A program made the position numbers and the translations under genes. 64,000 nt of DNA from NCBI RefSeq assembly GCF_011305995.1, contig NZ_CP049910.1:5346501-5410500 (forward strand), in the 5' to 3' direction. Shown here in pieces: positions 43,841 through 54,601 of this stretch. Within the stretch, counting starts at the first letter, position 1. Each line of letters opens with the position of its first letter. Source of the DNA: Diaphorobacter sp. HDW4A (GTDB taxonomy: Bacteria > Pseudomonadota > Gammaproteobacteria > Burkholderiales > Burkholderiaceae_C). Below the pieces are notes generated by a model. It searched no databases. It was not told where the DNA came from and saw only the letters and a program-made list of their open reading frames with translations.

Positions 43841-45408
43841 TACTTGGCCACCTTGGTGACCATCATCGCGGCCGTGCGGTCGCTGGTCATCGGGGTGACT
43901 TTCAGGCCCTTCTTGGTGGCCCAGATATTCTTGTAGTGGAACAGCGGAATGATGCCCGCGTCATCCGAGACCACCTTCACCGACTGGCGCAGGATGGATT
44001 CGCGCTTGGCGGGATCGAACTCGGCGGTGGATTCGGCGAGCGCCTTGTCCACGGCGGCGTTGCTGTAGCGGCTCCAGTTCGATGCGCCCAGACCCTTCTT
44101 GGTGTCCACGGTCGCCAGCACGTTCACCAGCGCGTAGCTAGCCTCGCCCGTGCCGTTGCCCCAGGCGAGCATGCTCATCGCATATTCGTTCTTGTTGGCG
44201 CGGCCCGAGTACACGGCCCATGGCACGACTTCCACCGCAGTCTTCACGCCGATGCGTGTCCAGAACTGCGCGACGGCCTGTGCGGTTTCTGGGCCCTGCG
44301 GATAGCGGTCGTTGGGCACGTGCATGGTCAGCTTGAAGCCCTCAGGGAATCCAGCATCGGCCAGCAGCTTCTTGGCCTTGGCGGCGTCGAACGGAATGTT
44401 TTTCACGTCGGGGTTGTAGCCGAAGGTGCCCTTGGGCATCCACTGATTGGCCTCGGTCGCGGCGTCCTGCAGGATGCGCTTGGTGATCGCGTCGCGGTTG
44501 ATCGCGAGGTTCAGTGCCTGGCGCACGCGCTGGTCGAGCAGCGGGTTCTTTGCGAGCGGCTTGCCAGCGTTGTCGGTGATGAACTGGCTCGGCGTGGCGC
44601 TGAAACTCGGCTGCAGCAGCATCACGCGCAGACCGTCGTACGGATACACGCTCACATTGGCGGCGTTTTTGAGCTTGGTGAGGTCGGACACCGAGACCTT
44701 GTCGATCACGTCCACGTCGCCCGCGAGCAGCGCGGCGGTGCGCGCGGCGGCGTTGTTGATGTAGCGGTAGTTGACCTTCTCCCAGAGCTGCTTTTGGCCC
44801 CAGTACGCGTCGTTGCGTTCCATGATCACGCGGTCGCCCGGCGTGTACGACATGTACTTGTAGGGGCCTGTGCCGACCATGGCCTTGCCGGAGTTGTAGT
44901 CTTCAGTCGAAGATTTCTCGCCCACATGCTTGCTCACCACATGCACGGATGCGAGGTTGAGCGGCAGATCGGGATTCGGCGTGTTGGTTTTGACGATCAG
45001 CGTGTGGGCGTCCTTGGCAGTCATCGATTCGATGGTGCGCAGGTAGCCCGCATAGGTCGCGACGCTGCCCGGCACGCCCTTGCCACGCGTGTATGAGTAG
45101 ATCAGGTCGTCGGCGGTGAAGGGCTTGCCGTCGTGCCACTTCACGTCCTTGCGCAGCTTGAATTCCCAGGTCGTGGGGTCGAGGTTCTTCCAGCTTTCGG
45201 CCAGGCCCGGTTGCAGCTTGTTCCACTTGTTCTCGACGAGCAGATCCCAAAAATGCAGCGCCACCGAGCGGTCACCCGCGTGGTTGTTCAGCTGTGGATC
45301 GAGCGAGGACAGCGGGTCCGCGAAGCCGATGCTCAGGTTCTCCGCATGCGCGGCCATGCCGGCCGACAGCAGCGCGGCGGTGAGGGTGGAAAGAAGGACT
45401 TTGTTCAT
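43840..45408 (-). CDS. ABC transporter periplasmic binding protein (DppA/OppA family)
   Basis: A 522-residue receptor. Signal peptide at 1-22 (cleavage after AHA). The family 5 binding-protein pattern is clear: LTEL-type opening replaced by GFADPLSSLDPQLNN, then LAESWKNLDPTTWEFKLRKD, VKWHDGKPFTADDLIYSY and VGTGPYKYMSYTPGDRVIME. It delivers a peptide-like or other solute to the permease encoded upstream in the same operon. Start: ATG at 45408 after AAGGAG. It is placed after the transporter genes rather than before them. It resembles, as I recall, the receptor family seen beside CMD-protein pairs. Ligand unknown. Confidence 0.92.
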   Translation of the reverse strand: MNKVLLSTLTAALLSAGMAAHAENLSIGFADPLSSLDPQLNNHAGDRSVALHFWDLLVENKWNKLQPGLAESWKNLDPTTWEFKLRKDVKWHDGKPFTADDLIYSYTRGKGVPGSVATYAGYLRTIESMTAKDAHTLIVKTNTPNPDLPLNLASVHVVSKHVGEKSSTEDYNSGKAMVGTGPYKYMSYTPGDRVIMERNDAYWGQKQLWEKVNYRYINNAAARTAALLAGDVDVIDKVSVSDLTKLKNAANVSVYPYDGLRVMLLQPSFSATPSQFITDNAGKPLAKNPLLDQRVRQALNLAINRDAITKRILQDAATEANQWMPKGTFGYNPDVKNIPFDAAKAKKLLADAGFPEGFKLTMHVPNDRYPQGPETAQAVAQFWTRIGVKTAVEVVPWAVYSGRANKNEYAMSMLAWGNGTGEASYALVNVLATVDTKKGLGASNWSRYSNAAVDKALAESTAEFDPAKRESILRQSVKVVSDDAGIIPLFHYKNIWATKKGLKVTPMTSDRTAAMMVTKVAK

Positions 45409-45464
45409 GGCTGACTCCTTGAAATTCGAGATGCTTTGAAAGGTTTGAATGCGACTCGCACGGT

Positions 45465-47490
<2,026 letters not shown>

Positions 47491-47494
<4 letters not shown>

Positions 47495-48423
47495 TTCACG
47501 TTCCTTGGATTCAGCACGTCGCGCAGGCGGTCGCCCACGAGGTTGATCGCCACGATGGTGACGAGCAGTGCGATGCCGGGGTAGAAGCTGATCCAGTACT
47601 CGCCCGAGAGCATGTACTGGTAGCCGTTGGAGATCAAGAGGCCAAGCGATGGCTCGGTGACCGGCACGCCGAGGCCAAGAAAGCTCAGCGTGGCCTCGAG
47701 CGTGATGGCGCGCGCGATCTGCAGCGTGCCGATGACGATCAGCGGAGGCAGGCAGTTCGGCAGAATGTGCTTGACCATGATGCGCCAGTTCGGAATGCCC
47801 TGGCAGTGCGCGGCTTCGACGTATTCTTTGCGGCGCTCCACGAGGGCCTGGCCGCGTGCGGTGCGCGCGTAGTAGGCCCACTCCAGAATGACGAGCGTGA
47901 GCACCACGTTGCCCACGCCCTTGCCCAGCCACGCGAGGATCATCATCGCGACGAGGATGGACGGAAACGAGAGGATCAGGTCGACGAGGCGCATGATCAG
48001 CGCGTCCGTCTTGCCGCCCGCGTAGGCCGCGAGCAGGCCGAGCAGCGTGCCGATCACGCCCGCGATCAGCGCGGAGCCGACGCCGACGATCAGGCTGATG
48101 CGCAGGCCGTAGAGGATGGCCGAGTACAGGTCGCGGCCCTGCCCGTCGGTGCCGAGCACATAGCGGAAGGTGTCGAGCCCGTTCATGGTACCGGGCGTGA
48201 GACGCGCGTCCATCACGTCGAGCTGCATCAGGTCGTACGGGTTCTGCGGCGTGATCCACGGCGCGAACAACGCGGCCAGAATCAGCAGCGCGGCGACGAC
48301 GAGACCGAACAGCGCGAGGCGCGACGCGAAGAAGTCGCGCAGATGCTCGCGCCATGGCGATTCCTGCTTGACGGGGGCTGCGCTGGCTGCACTTGTAGAT
48401 GGTTTGGTGATGGGCTGGCTCAT
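47491..48423 (-). CDS. ABC transporter permease (DppC type)
   Basis: A 310-residue inner-membrane permease. The N-terminal cytoplasmic lead is followed by about six helices, with the OppC-type motif PQNPYDLMQL...LGTDGQGRDLYSAILYG and the EAA loop EAAHCQGIPNWRIMVKHILP. It forms a heterodimer with the DppB-type permease. Start and stop both overlap neighbours by 4 bases. Confidence 0.93.
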
Positions 48424-49394
48424 GCTGCGCCCTCCAGACGCACGCGTGGATCAAGCACCTTATAGAGGATGTCCACGATGAGATTGAGCGTGACGAACAG
48501 GCACACCACGACGACGAGATAGGACACGATCACGGGGCGGTCGAGCGCGTTGATGCTGTCCAGAATCAGCTTGCCCGCGCCGGGCCACGAGAAGATGCTT
48601 TCGGTGACCACCGCGAACGCGATGGTCGAGCCGAGTTCGAGACCGAGCACGGTGACCAGCGGGATCATGGTGTTGCGTAGCACGTGCACGCCGATCACGC
48701 GCAGCGGCGACAGGCCCTTGGCGCGCGCGAACTTCACGAAATCGAGCGGCAGCACCTCGCGCACACCGGCACGCGTGAGACGGATCACCAGCGAGATCTT
48801 GAACAGCGACAGGTTGATGGCCGGAAGCAGCATGTGCTTCAAGCCATTGGCGGTGAGGAAGGACCACTGCGATCCCAGCACCTCCACCGTGTCGCCACGA
48901 CCGCTCGCGGGCAGCAGGCCGAGCGAGACGCTGAAGGTCATGATCAGCATGAGGCCGACCCAGAATGTGGGCAGCGAGAAGCCCACGATGCTGCCGGCCA
49001 TGATGGATTTGGAGAACCAGCTGTCGGGATAGAGACCGGCATGCAGGCCGAGCGGCACGCCCAGCAGCACGGCCAGCAGCAGCGCCGCAACGGCGAGCTC
49101 CAGCGTAGCGGGCAGGCGCTGGAAGATCAACTCGATGGCGGGCACGTTGTAGACGAAGCTGTTGCCCAGATTGCCATGCAGCGCGCCGTTCAGAAAGCCG
49201 AGGTACTGGCGCCACAGCGGCTGGTCGAGCCCGAGCTCGGCGATGATGCGCGCGCGCTCGATCTGGTCCACGTCCTGGCCGATCAGAATGTCCACCGGAT
49301 TGCCGATGGCGTGTAGGCCCACGAAGACGATCATCGTCATCAGCAGCACGACGAGAATCGCCTGCGCCAGGCGACGCAGCAGCCAGCCGATCAT
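48420..49394 (-). CDS. ABC transporter permease (DppB type)
   Basis: A 324-residue inner-membrane permease. It starts MIGWLLRRLAQAILVVLLM, has the DppB-type LGLDQPLWRQYLGFLNG and the EAA-like loop FVKFARAKGLSPLRVIGVHV. Start: the ATG at 49394 overlaps the monooxygenase-like gene's stop (ATGA). The order B-C-D-F is the standard one for peptide/nickel transporters; only the receptor is moved to the end. Confidence 0.93.
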   Translation of the reverse strand: MIGWLLRRLAQAILVVLLMTMIVFVGLHAIGNPVDILIGQDVDQIERARIIAELGLDQPLWRQYLGFLNGALHGNLGNSFVYNVPAIELIFQRLPATLELAVAALLLAVLLGVPLGLHAGLYPDSWFSKSIMAGSIVGFSLPTFWVGLMLIMTFSVSLGLLPASGRGDTVEVLGSQWSFLTANGLKHMLLPAINLSLFKISLVIRLTRAGVREVLPLDFVKFARAKGLSPLRVIGVHVLRNTMIPLVTVLGLELGSTIAFAVVTESIFSWPGAGKLILDSINALDRPVIVSYLVVVVCLFVTLNLIVDILYKVLDPRVRLEGAA

Positions 49395-50872
49395 GATGGC
49401 ACTTTCTCTTGCACCGGTGGCTCGGCGGGCGTCCATTCGTCGCCGAAGACCTCGGGTTCTTCAAAGGTCTGCAGATTGCCGAAATGCCATTCGATGTCTT
49501 CGGCGTAGAGCGTGCTCGCGATGCCCTGCGCAATGCGCTGCGCGCCCACGCTCACGGCCGGGATGTCGCCCGAGATCGTGCCTTGCGAAAGCGCGGCGGG
49601 GTACGAGAAAACATGCACGCGCGAGAGGCCGGGGCAGGTGCCGGGCGTTTTCTCCTGCAGTTCGAACGCGGGTCCGAGGTCGGGCGAATCAGCCAGTTCC
49701 TGGTCGTCTTCGCCTGCGGGATGCGCGAAGCGGTCTTTCCACGAACGCACGAACGGAGCGAGCGCCGCGAACTCGGGGCGCTGGCTCCAGTCGATGCGAA
49801 AGCCGGTCGAGAAGATCAAGAAGTCGAGCTTGAAAACGCCCTTGTTGGTGGTCACGCGGATCTCGTCGTTCACCCATTCGAGATCGAGAATCGAGGTGCC
49901 CAGATTGAAGCGCGCATTTTCATGGCGCGACACGCGCAGCGTGCTGCCGCGTGGTGGCGGCACCTGCTGCACGTTGATGTAGTGGCGGATCTTCCACTTC
50001 CATTCGTCGGATAGGCTCTGATGTCCATGGGTCAGGCCGGGGCTGCCCGCGCCCTTGCCCTTGTTGACGCGCGGAATGTCGGCGCGGCGGATCAGCAGGT
50101 CAACGCTGGCGGCACCGCACTCCAGCGCGGTCGCGGCGCTGTCCATGGCCGACGCGCCTGCGCCGACCACGCCCAAGCGCTTGCCCGCGAGCGTCGCGTA
50201 GTCCATCTCGTCGGACGAATGCGCCCAGACCTCGCGCGGCAGCTTCTCGGAAATCGACGGCACCCAGGCACCGCCCAGACCATCGCGGCCAGTGGCCAGC
50301 ACCACATGGCGCGCGAGCACCGTGTGTGGGCCTTCTGGCGTCTGCATGTCGAGCTGCACCACGCCGTCGGCGCGCGGGCGCACGGCCAACAGGGTGTGCT
50401 CGTTGCGCACGTCGAGCGCCAGCACCTTGCGGTACCAGCGCAGATAGTCCATCCACTGCAGGCGCGGAATCTTGTCGAGCGCGTCCCATTCGTCGCTGCC
50501 GAACTGCGACTCGAACCAGGCGCGGAAGGTCAGCGCAGGTTTGCCGAGCGCCGGGCCGGTGAGCGTCTTGGGCGAACGCAGCGTTTCCATGCGCGCGGTG
50601 GTGGCCCAGGGGCCTTCAAATCCAGTGGGGGCGCGATCGAAGATCGGCGCGTTCACGCCGAGAAACTGCAGCGCGGCCGTTGCGGCCATGCCACCCATCC
50701 CGCCGCCGATCACGGCCACGGGCAGCACGGCCTCGCCGTTCACTTCGGTGGTGGGCAGCCAGTTCTTGGCGGGCAGATCGAGCCAGGCGAGGTCCTGGCG
50801 CACGCGGGCTTCGAGCGCGTCAAGACCCAGCGGCGGGGCCGCCATGGTGGGCATGTTAGTGGGTTGGATCAT
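49391..50872 (-). CDS. Flavin-containing monooxygenase-like FAD/NAD(P)H oxidoreductase
   Basis: A 493-residue two-dinucleotide-fold flavoprotein. The FAD motif is VAVIGGGMGGMAATAALQFLG (about 52-72), and the NAD(P)H motif is RLGVVGAGASAMDSAATALE (about 232-251). Between them lies a GPWATTARMETLRSPK stretch where FMO/BVMO proteins have their GxW and R. The BVMO fingerprint FxGxxxHxxxWP is not seen, so it is probably an N- or S-oxygenase or another FMO-like enzyme. Start: ATG at 50872 overlaps the LysR stop; an in-frame ATG at 50854 is possible. It leads the transport genes in the operon, so its substrate is likely the imported compound. Confidence 0.85.
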   Translation of the reverse strand: MIQPTNMPTMAAPPLGLDALEARVRQDLAWLDLPAKNWLPTTEVNGEAVLPVAVIGGGMGGMAATAALQFLGVNAPIFDRAPTGFEGPWATTARMETLRSPKTLTGPALGKPALTFRAWFESQFGSDEWDALDKIPRLQWMDYLRWYRKVLALDVRNEHTLLAVRPRADGVVQLDMQTPEGPHTVLARHVVLATGRDGLGGAWVPSISEKLPREVWAHSSDEMDYATLAGKRLGVVGAGASAMDSAATALECGAASVDLLIRRADIPRVNKGKGAGSPGLTHGHQSLSDEWKWKIRHYINVQQVPPPRGSTLRVSRHENARFNLGTSILDLEWVNDEIRVTTNKGVFKLDFLIFSTGFRIDWSQRPEFAALAPFVRSWKDRFAHPAGEDDQELADSPDLGPAFELQEKTPGTCPGLSRVHVFSYPAALSQGTISGDIPAVSVGAQRIAQGIASTLYAEDIEWHFGNLQTFEEPEVFGDEWTPAEPPVQEKVPS

Positions 50873-51900
50873 TGTGGGCTCTCTTCTTCTTGTTCGGGAA
50901 ACGGATGCGCTCCGGCAGGCTTTGCAGGCATGGGCAGTGCGTGCTGCAGCAGCAGCTCAGCATGCCGGCTCGCGTCGTGCAGCACAAAGCCGGGCAGTAG
51001 CGCGGCGGCGGCATCGGCGAGTGCGTTGCACAGCGCATCCATGGCGGGAGTGAAGGGCGAGGTCTGCTGGGAGACTACGCCGAACAGAAACGGAATGTGG
51101 GTATCGAGCGCACGCACGGCCAGCCCGTCGAGCGGCAGGCCGAGCGCGGTTACCGGCTCGAGCACGGAAACGCCGAGCCTCGCACGCACTGCGGCCATGG
51201 CGTTGACGCTGGAGTTGGTCTTGAGGAATTGGCGCGCGGCTGCTTCATCGGCGGTGGAGACGGCGGCGAACGCGTCGTCGAGCCGACCGAGCAAGCGGTA
51301 TGGATTGGCCATGGTGATCAGCCGGCGTTGAGCGAGTGCGGCCAGCGGCACGACATCGCGCGTGGCCAGCGGATCGCCAGCGGGCAGCACGGCCACGCAG
51401 GGTGCCTCGGCGATCCAGTGCACCTGCAGACCACGATGTTCAAGCGGCAGGCTGGTCACGCCGAGCTGCGCGGAGCCGGTGAGCACGCCGTGCGCCACGC
51501 GTTCGGGCGAGGCGCTGCGCAGATGGATCTGCGACGCGGCGGCATCGTTGCCCGAGGCCTCGAGCCGCGCGAGCGCCGCCGGAATCAGCCCGGCTGCCAG
51601 CGCTGAGGTGGCCAGCAAATGCAGCGGGCGTTTGACGCCGTGCTCGATTTCCTTGGCGCGGCGGCGGATCTGCTGCAGGCTCTGCAGCGCATGCTCCACG
51701 TCCTCGAACAGCAGAAACGCCTGCTCGGTCGGCGACACGCGTGGGCCGTTGCGGCTGAATAGCGGGTAGCCGATCTCCGCTTCGAGCTCTTGCACCAAGC
51801 GTGTGACGGCGGGCTGGGAACGGCCCAGCACACGTCCGGCCGCGGTGACGCTGCCCGTGGACATGACCGCGGCAAAGGCTTCCAGTTGTCGGAGTTCCAT
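50869..51900 (-). CDS. LysR-family regulator, first gene of the FMO/ABC operon
   Basis: A 343-residue LysR protein. The helix-turn-helix lies at about 1-60 (MELRQLEAFAAVMSTGSVTA, AGRVLGRSQPAVTRLVQELE). The effector domain follows (about 90-295), and a 45-residue C-terminal extension (LLLQHALPMPAKPAGAHPFP) runs to the overlap with the next gene. LysR genes normally diverge from their targets; this one is co-transcribed as the first gene. It would then control its own operon. Start: the ATG at 51900 is where the family homology begins. The 297 bases between it and the divergent DUF2868 gene are AT-rich near its start and must hold both promoters. Confidence 0.9.
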   Translation of the reverse strand: MELRQLEAFAAVMSTGSVTAAGRVLGRSQPAVTRLVQELEAEIGYPLFSRNGPRVSPTEQAFLLFEDVEHALQSLQQIRRRAKEIEHGVKRPLHLLATSALAAGLIPAALARLEASGNDAAASQIHLRSASPERVAHGVLTGSAQLGVTSLPLEHRGLQVHWIAEAPCVAVLPAGDPLATRDVVPLAALAQRRLITMANPYRLLGRLDDAFAAVSTADEAAARQFLKTNSSVNAMAAVRARLGVSVLEPVTALGLPLDGLAVRALDTHIPFLFGVVSQQTSPFTPAMDALCNALADAAAALLPGFVLHDASRHAELLLQHALPMPAKPAGAHPFPEQEEESPQ

Positions 51901-52197
51901 CGTGTTTTGACTATGCTCAATGCAAATTCTGAAGTACTGAGAATGTGATTCGCAAATAATAAAAACGCATAAGTAAAAACCCTTGGGAATTTGGCGTCTG
52001 ACGGGCTTCCAAAGGGAATCGACGTTGACGTGTTCTGCGCGCCGTTGTCTGCAGATGGAATGTGTACGACGTGAGTTGCCGGATGGCGCCGCTTCCGCTC
52101 ATGCAAGCAAGCCTGCCTGTCCGTAGGGGTATCAAGGGCATGTGCTCCCCGCATTCGCTGCCCGACCAGAGCACGGCGCAGCGGGTAACATCCGGCG

Positions 52198-53679
52198 ATG
52201 CGATCCAGCTCCGCCCGCGACATTCTTCTGGCCCATGCCATCGAAACTGCAGCGCCCAACGAAGCGCTGCCCGACGCCGCGCACTGTGCGACCATCACGC
52301 ACGACACGCTGCACGCGATCGGCAGTCCCAACACCAAGGGCGGCTCAGCCAGTCACGCACAATTTCTCAATTTCATGGAGCAGCGTGCCCAGCGCATCAT
52401 CGCGGCCAGCCAGTTGCCCGAAGACGTGCGCCAGGTCTGGAAGCAGGTGCCGGGTATCGCCCGCTGGGTGCCACTGGCGGTGCTCGTTGGCGCGCTGGTG
52501 TTTGGCTTCTGCCTGCACCGCTTCACCGATCCGCACCGCGTCGATCTGCTCGCGCCCTCGCTGCTCGGCATCGTGCTGTGGAATCTGCTGGTCTATCTGT
52601 GGATGCTGGTGAGTTGGGTGCGCTCGCTGCTGCGCTCGGGCCGTACCGCGCCCGTGGTGCTGCGGCCTGCAAATGCCTCGTCGGCACCTGTAGATGCGGT
52701 GGGCGGCTGGCGCGGCAAGTTGCGCGCGCGTATGCCAGTGGCGGGCGGTGGTGGTCTGCGCAGAATGGCGTTGGCGTTCGAGCGCAATTGGTGGCTGCTC
52801 AGCGCCAGAGCGCGTCACGCGCAATGGCTGCTGTGGCTGCACCTCGGCGCAGCGATGATGGCCGTGGGCGCGCTCGCATCGCTGTGGGCCACGGGACTGA
52901 CGAACGAATACCAAGTGGGCTGGGAGAGCACGTTTCTCTCGGCGTCGATGGTGCAGCAGCTGCTCAACGGCATCTTCGCTCCGGTGCAGTGGCTGTTGGG
53001 TGCAGCGCCTTGGTCGTTGGCCGACATCGAATCGCTGCGCGGCTGGGTCAGCAACAGCGTCACGGCTCCCGCCGTGGCCGAGCGCATGGCCCACCTCTCG
53101 CGCGGCCAGCAATGGGTGATCGCCTACACCGCGTTGCTGGGGCTGCTGGTGATCGCGCCGCGTTTGTTGTGTGCGCTCTGGCAGGGTCTGCGCCTTGCGT
53201 GGCTGAACCGGCATGTGCAATTGCCGTTCACCCAGCCGTATTTCCAGAATTTACAGCGCGATTTCGGCGGCCTCGCCGTCACGCTGCACGTGCTGCCCTA
53301 CAGTTTCGAGATCACGCCCGAGCGCCGAAAGACGCTCGACGCCTGGATCGCCACGCAGTACGGCGCGGGTGCGCATCTGGTGATCGAGCCCGCGCTTGCC
53401 TATGGCGCCAAGCTGCCCTCCGCCGCATCAGTCGCGGGCAAGGGCGCGGATGCTGCAGCCGTCCTGCTCATCAACATGGCCGCTACGCCCGAGGCCGAAA
53501 TCCACGGCGAACTGCTGCAGACCGCCCGTGAGCGCTGGGGGCAGAACGCTGCGATCTGGCTGTGGACGCCGGACTTCGCCGAGCGCAACACCGGCGCGCC
53601 CAAGCGGGTGCAGGAGCGGCGCGAGCTGTGGGGGGAGTTTGTGCGGAATGCGGGGTTGGTGGCGGTGTGGGTGCCCTAG
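52198..53679 (+). CDS. DUF2868 membrane protein, partner of a DUF3482 GTPase
   Basis: A 493-residue inner-membrane protein of DUF2868. Predicted helices: two near 98-145 (WVPLAVLVGALVFGFCLHRF, LLGIVLWNLLVYLWMLV), one near 205-230 and one near 315-335, with a soluble C-terminal domain of about 140 residues (LPYSFEITPERRKTLDAW, then a Rossmann-like region). Function unknown. DUF2868 genes are usually followed at once by a DUF3482 GTPase gene. Here the GTPase lies 922 bases further on, and a toxin-antitoxin pair on the opposite strand occupies the gap. Start: ATG at 52198, with a weak ribosome site. Confidence 0.85.
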   Translation: MRSSSARDILLAHAIETAAPNEALPDAAHCATITHDTLHAIGSPNTKGGSASHAQFLNFMEQRAQRIIAASQLPEDVRQVWKQVPGIARWVPLAVLVGALVFGFCLHRFTDPHRVDLLAPSLLGIVLWNLLVYLWMLVSWVRSLLRSGRTAPVVLRPANASSAPVDAVGGWRGKLRARMPVAGGGGLRRMALAFERNWWLLSARARHAQWLLWLHLGAAMMAVGALASLWATGLTNEYQVGWESTFLSASMVQQLLNGIFAPVQWLLGAAPWSLADIESLRGWVSNSVTAPAVAERMAHLSRGQQWVIAYTALLGLLVIAPRLLCALWQGLRLAWLNRHVQLPFTQPYFQNLQRDFGGLAVTLHVLPYSFEITPERRKTLDAWIATQYGAGAHLVIEPALAYGAKLPSAASVAGKGADAAAVLLINMAATPEAEIHGELLQTARERWGQNAAIWLWTPDFAERNTGAPKRVQERRELWGEFVRNAGLVAVWVP

Positions 53680-53694
53680 TGACAACCGGGTGGG

Positions 53695-54111
53695 TCAAAT
53701 CCAGGGGTTGAGCATCGGCACGCCGAAGTGCGCGAAATCCTTTTCGTCGCGAGTCACTACTGTCATGCCGTGGACCTTGGCGGTGGCGGCGATCAGGGCG
53801 TCCATGGTGGGGCGTGGATTGGGCACATGCAGCGCCGCGCAGCAAACGGCAATGGCCTGATCGATCGGCAAGATGCGTCGCTCGAACCCCTTGTAGACGT
53901 GCTCGGTCAGCCAGGCTCGCAGGACGGCGCCTGCCAGAGGATCGACTCGCTCTTTCTGCAACACGCCTTTTTCCAGTTCCTGAAGGCTGATGACGCTCAG
54001 GAACATCTGTTCCATCGGCACCGATCGTGCCCAGTTGGCTACTTCGATGCTTCCCTTGCCCGAGGTCGCCTTGCGCAATTCGGAAACTACGTTGGTGTCG
54101 AGAAGGAACAT
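53695..54111 (-). CDS. vapC: VapC-family PIN-domain toxin
   Basis: A 138-residue PIN-domain ribonuclease. The acidic metal-binding residues are visible in FLLDTNVVSE (Asp5), SLQELEKGV (Glu near 46), TMDALIAATA (Asp near 104) and VTRDEKDF. Such toxins cleave tRNA or rRNA and are held in check by the partner antitoxin. The ATG is one base past the antitoxin stop, so the two are co-expressed with the antitoxin first. It is convergent with the DUF2868 gene, whose stop is only 15 bases from its own. Confidence 0.93.
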   Translation of the reverse strand: MFLLDTNVVSELRKATSGKGSIEVANWARSVPMEQMFLSVISLQELEKGVLQKERVDPLAGAVLRAWLTEHVYKGFERRILPIDQAIAVCCAALHVPNPRPTMDALIAATAKVHGMTVVTRDEKDFAHFGVPMLNPWI

Positions 54112-54112
54112 A

Positions 54113-54370
54113 TCAGGACAGATCCACTTCCCGAGGCAGCTCCTTGCTGCGGGTGATCTCGAACTCGATGTCGGCAGCTTCGGGCATCGCCAGCATGTCC
54201 ACGATGCTACGCCCCGTGCCGACGAGGCGGTTGTATTTTTCGATGCTCATCAGCACATGCGCGGGCGCGCCGCGGTCGGTGATGAAGACGACCGTGTCGC
54301 CCTCGGCCGTTTTCTTGGCCTCGCTCACGCGCTGGTTGAATTCGCGGCTGGTGTAGGTCCGTTTGGACAT
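54113..54370 (-). CDS. Phd/YefM-type antitoxin
   Basis: An 85-residue antitoxin. The N-terminal Phd/YefM DNA-binding fold is shown by TYTSREFNQRVSEAKKTAEG and VVFITDRGAPAHVLMSIEKY. The acidic C-terminal tail (PEAADIEFEITRSKELPREVDLS in outline) should wrap the toxin. Start: the ATG at 54370 follows a GGGGG stretch; a longer frame to 54490 passes through the promoter and is rejected. It would repress its own promoter through the palindrome at 54391-54412. Confidence 0.9.
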   Translation of the reverse strand: MSKRTYTSREFNQRVSEAKKTAEGDTVVFITDRGAPAHVLMSIEKYNRLVGTGRSIVDMLAMPEAADIEFEITRSKELPREVDLS

Positions 54371-54390
54371 GGGAGTACCCCCTGACTGAG

Positions 54391-54415
54391 AATGTAGATA
54401 TGTTTCTACATTATA
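54391..54415 (-). promoter_or_regulatory. Toxin-antitoxin promoter with operator palindrome
   Basis: A perfect 8-bp inverted repeat AATGTAGA-tatgtt-TCTACATT (54391-54412). On the minus strand a consensus -10 box TATAAT (54415-54410) overlaps its edge. This is the typical layout for autorepression by the antitoxin or toxin-antitoxin complex. No consensus -35 box was seen. Confidence 0.65.
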
Positions 54416-54601
54416 GGAGGGTGTGCTGACATCGTGTATGAGATTGGCGACCGTGCTCATGGGCGTCCTTGATGGAATGGAGCCGAGCATGCTGGCGCAG
54501 GAACGGCGAGGCAGTCTGGATCGACATCAGAACCTCGCCAGACTTTCCATGCGTTCGCCCGACGAGTTGTAAACCGCTGCCATTCCAAGCGATCATTCGC
54601 C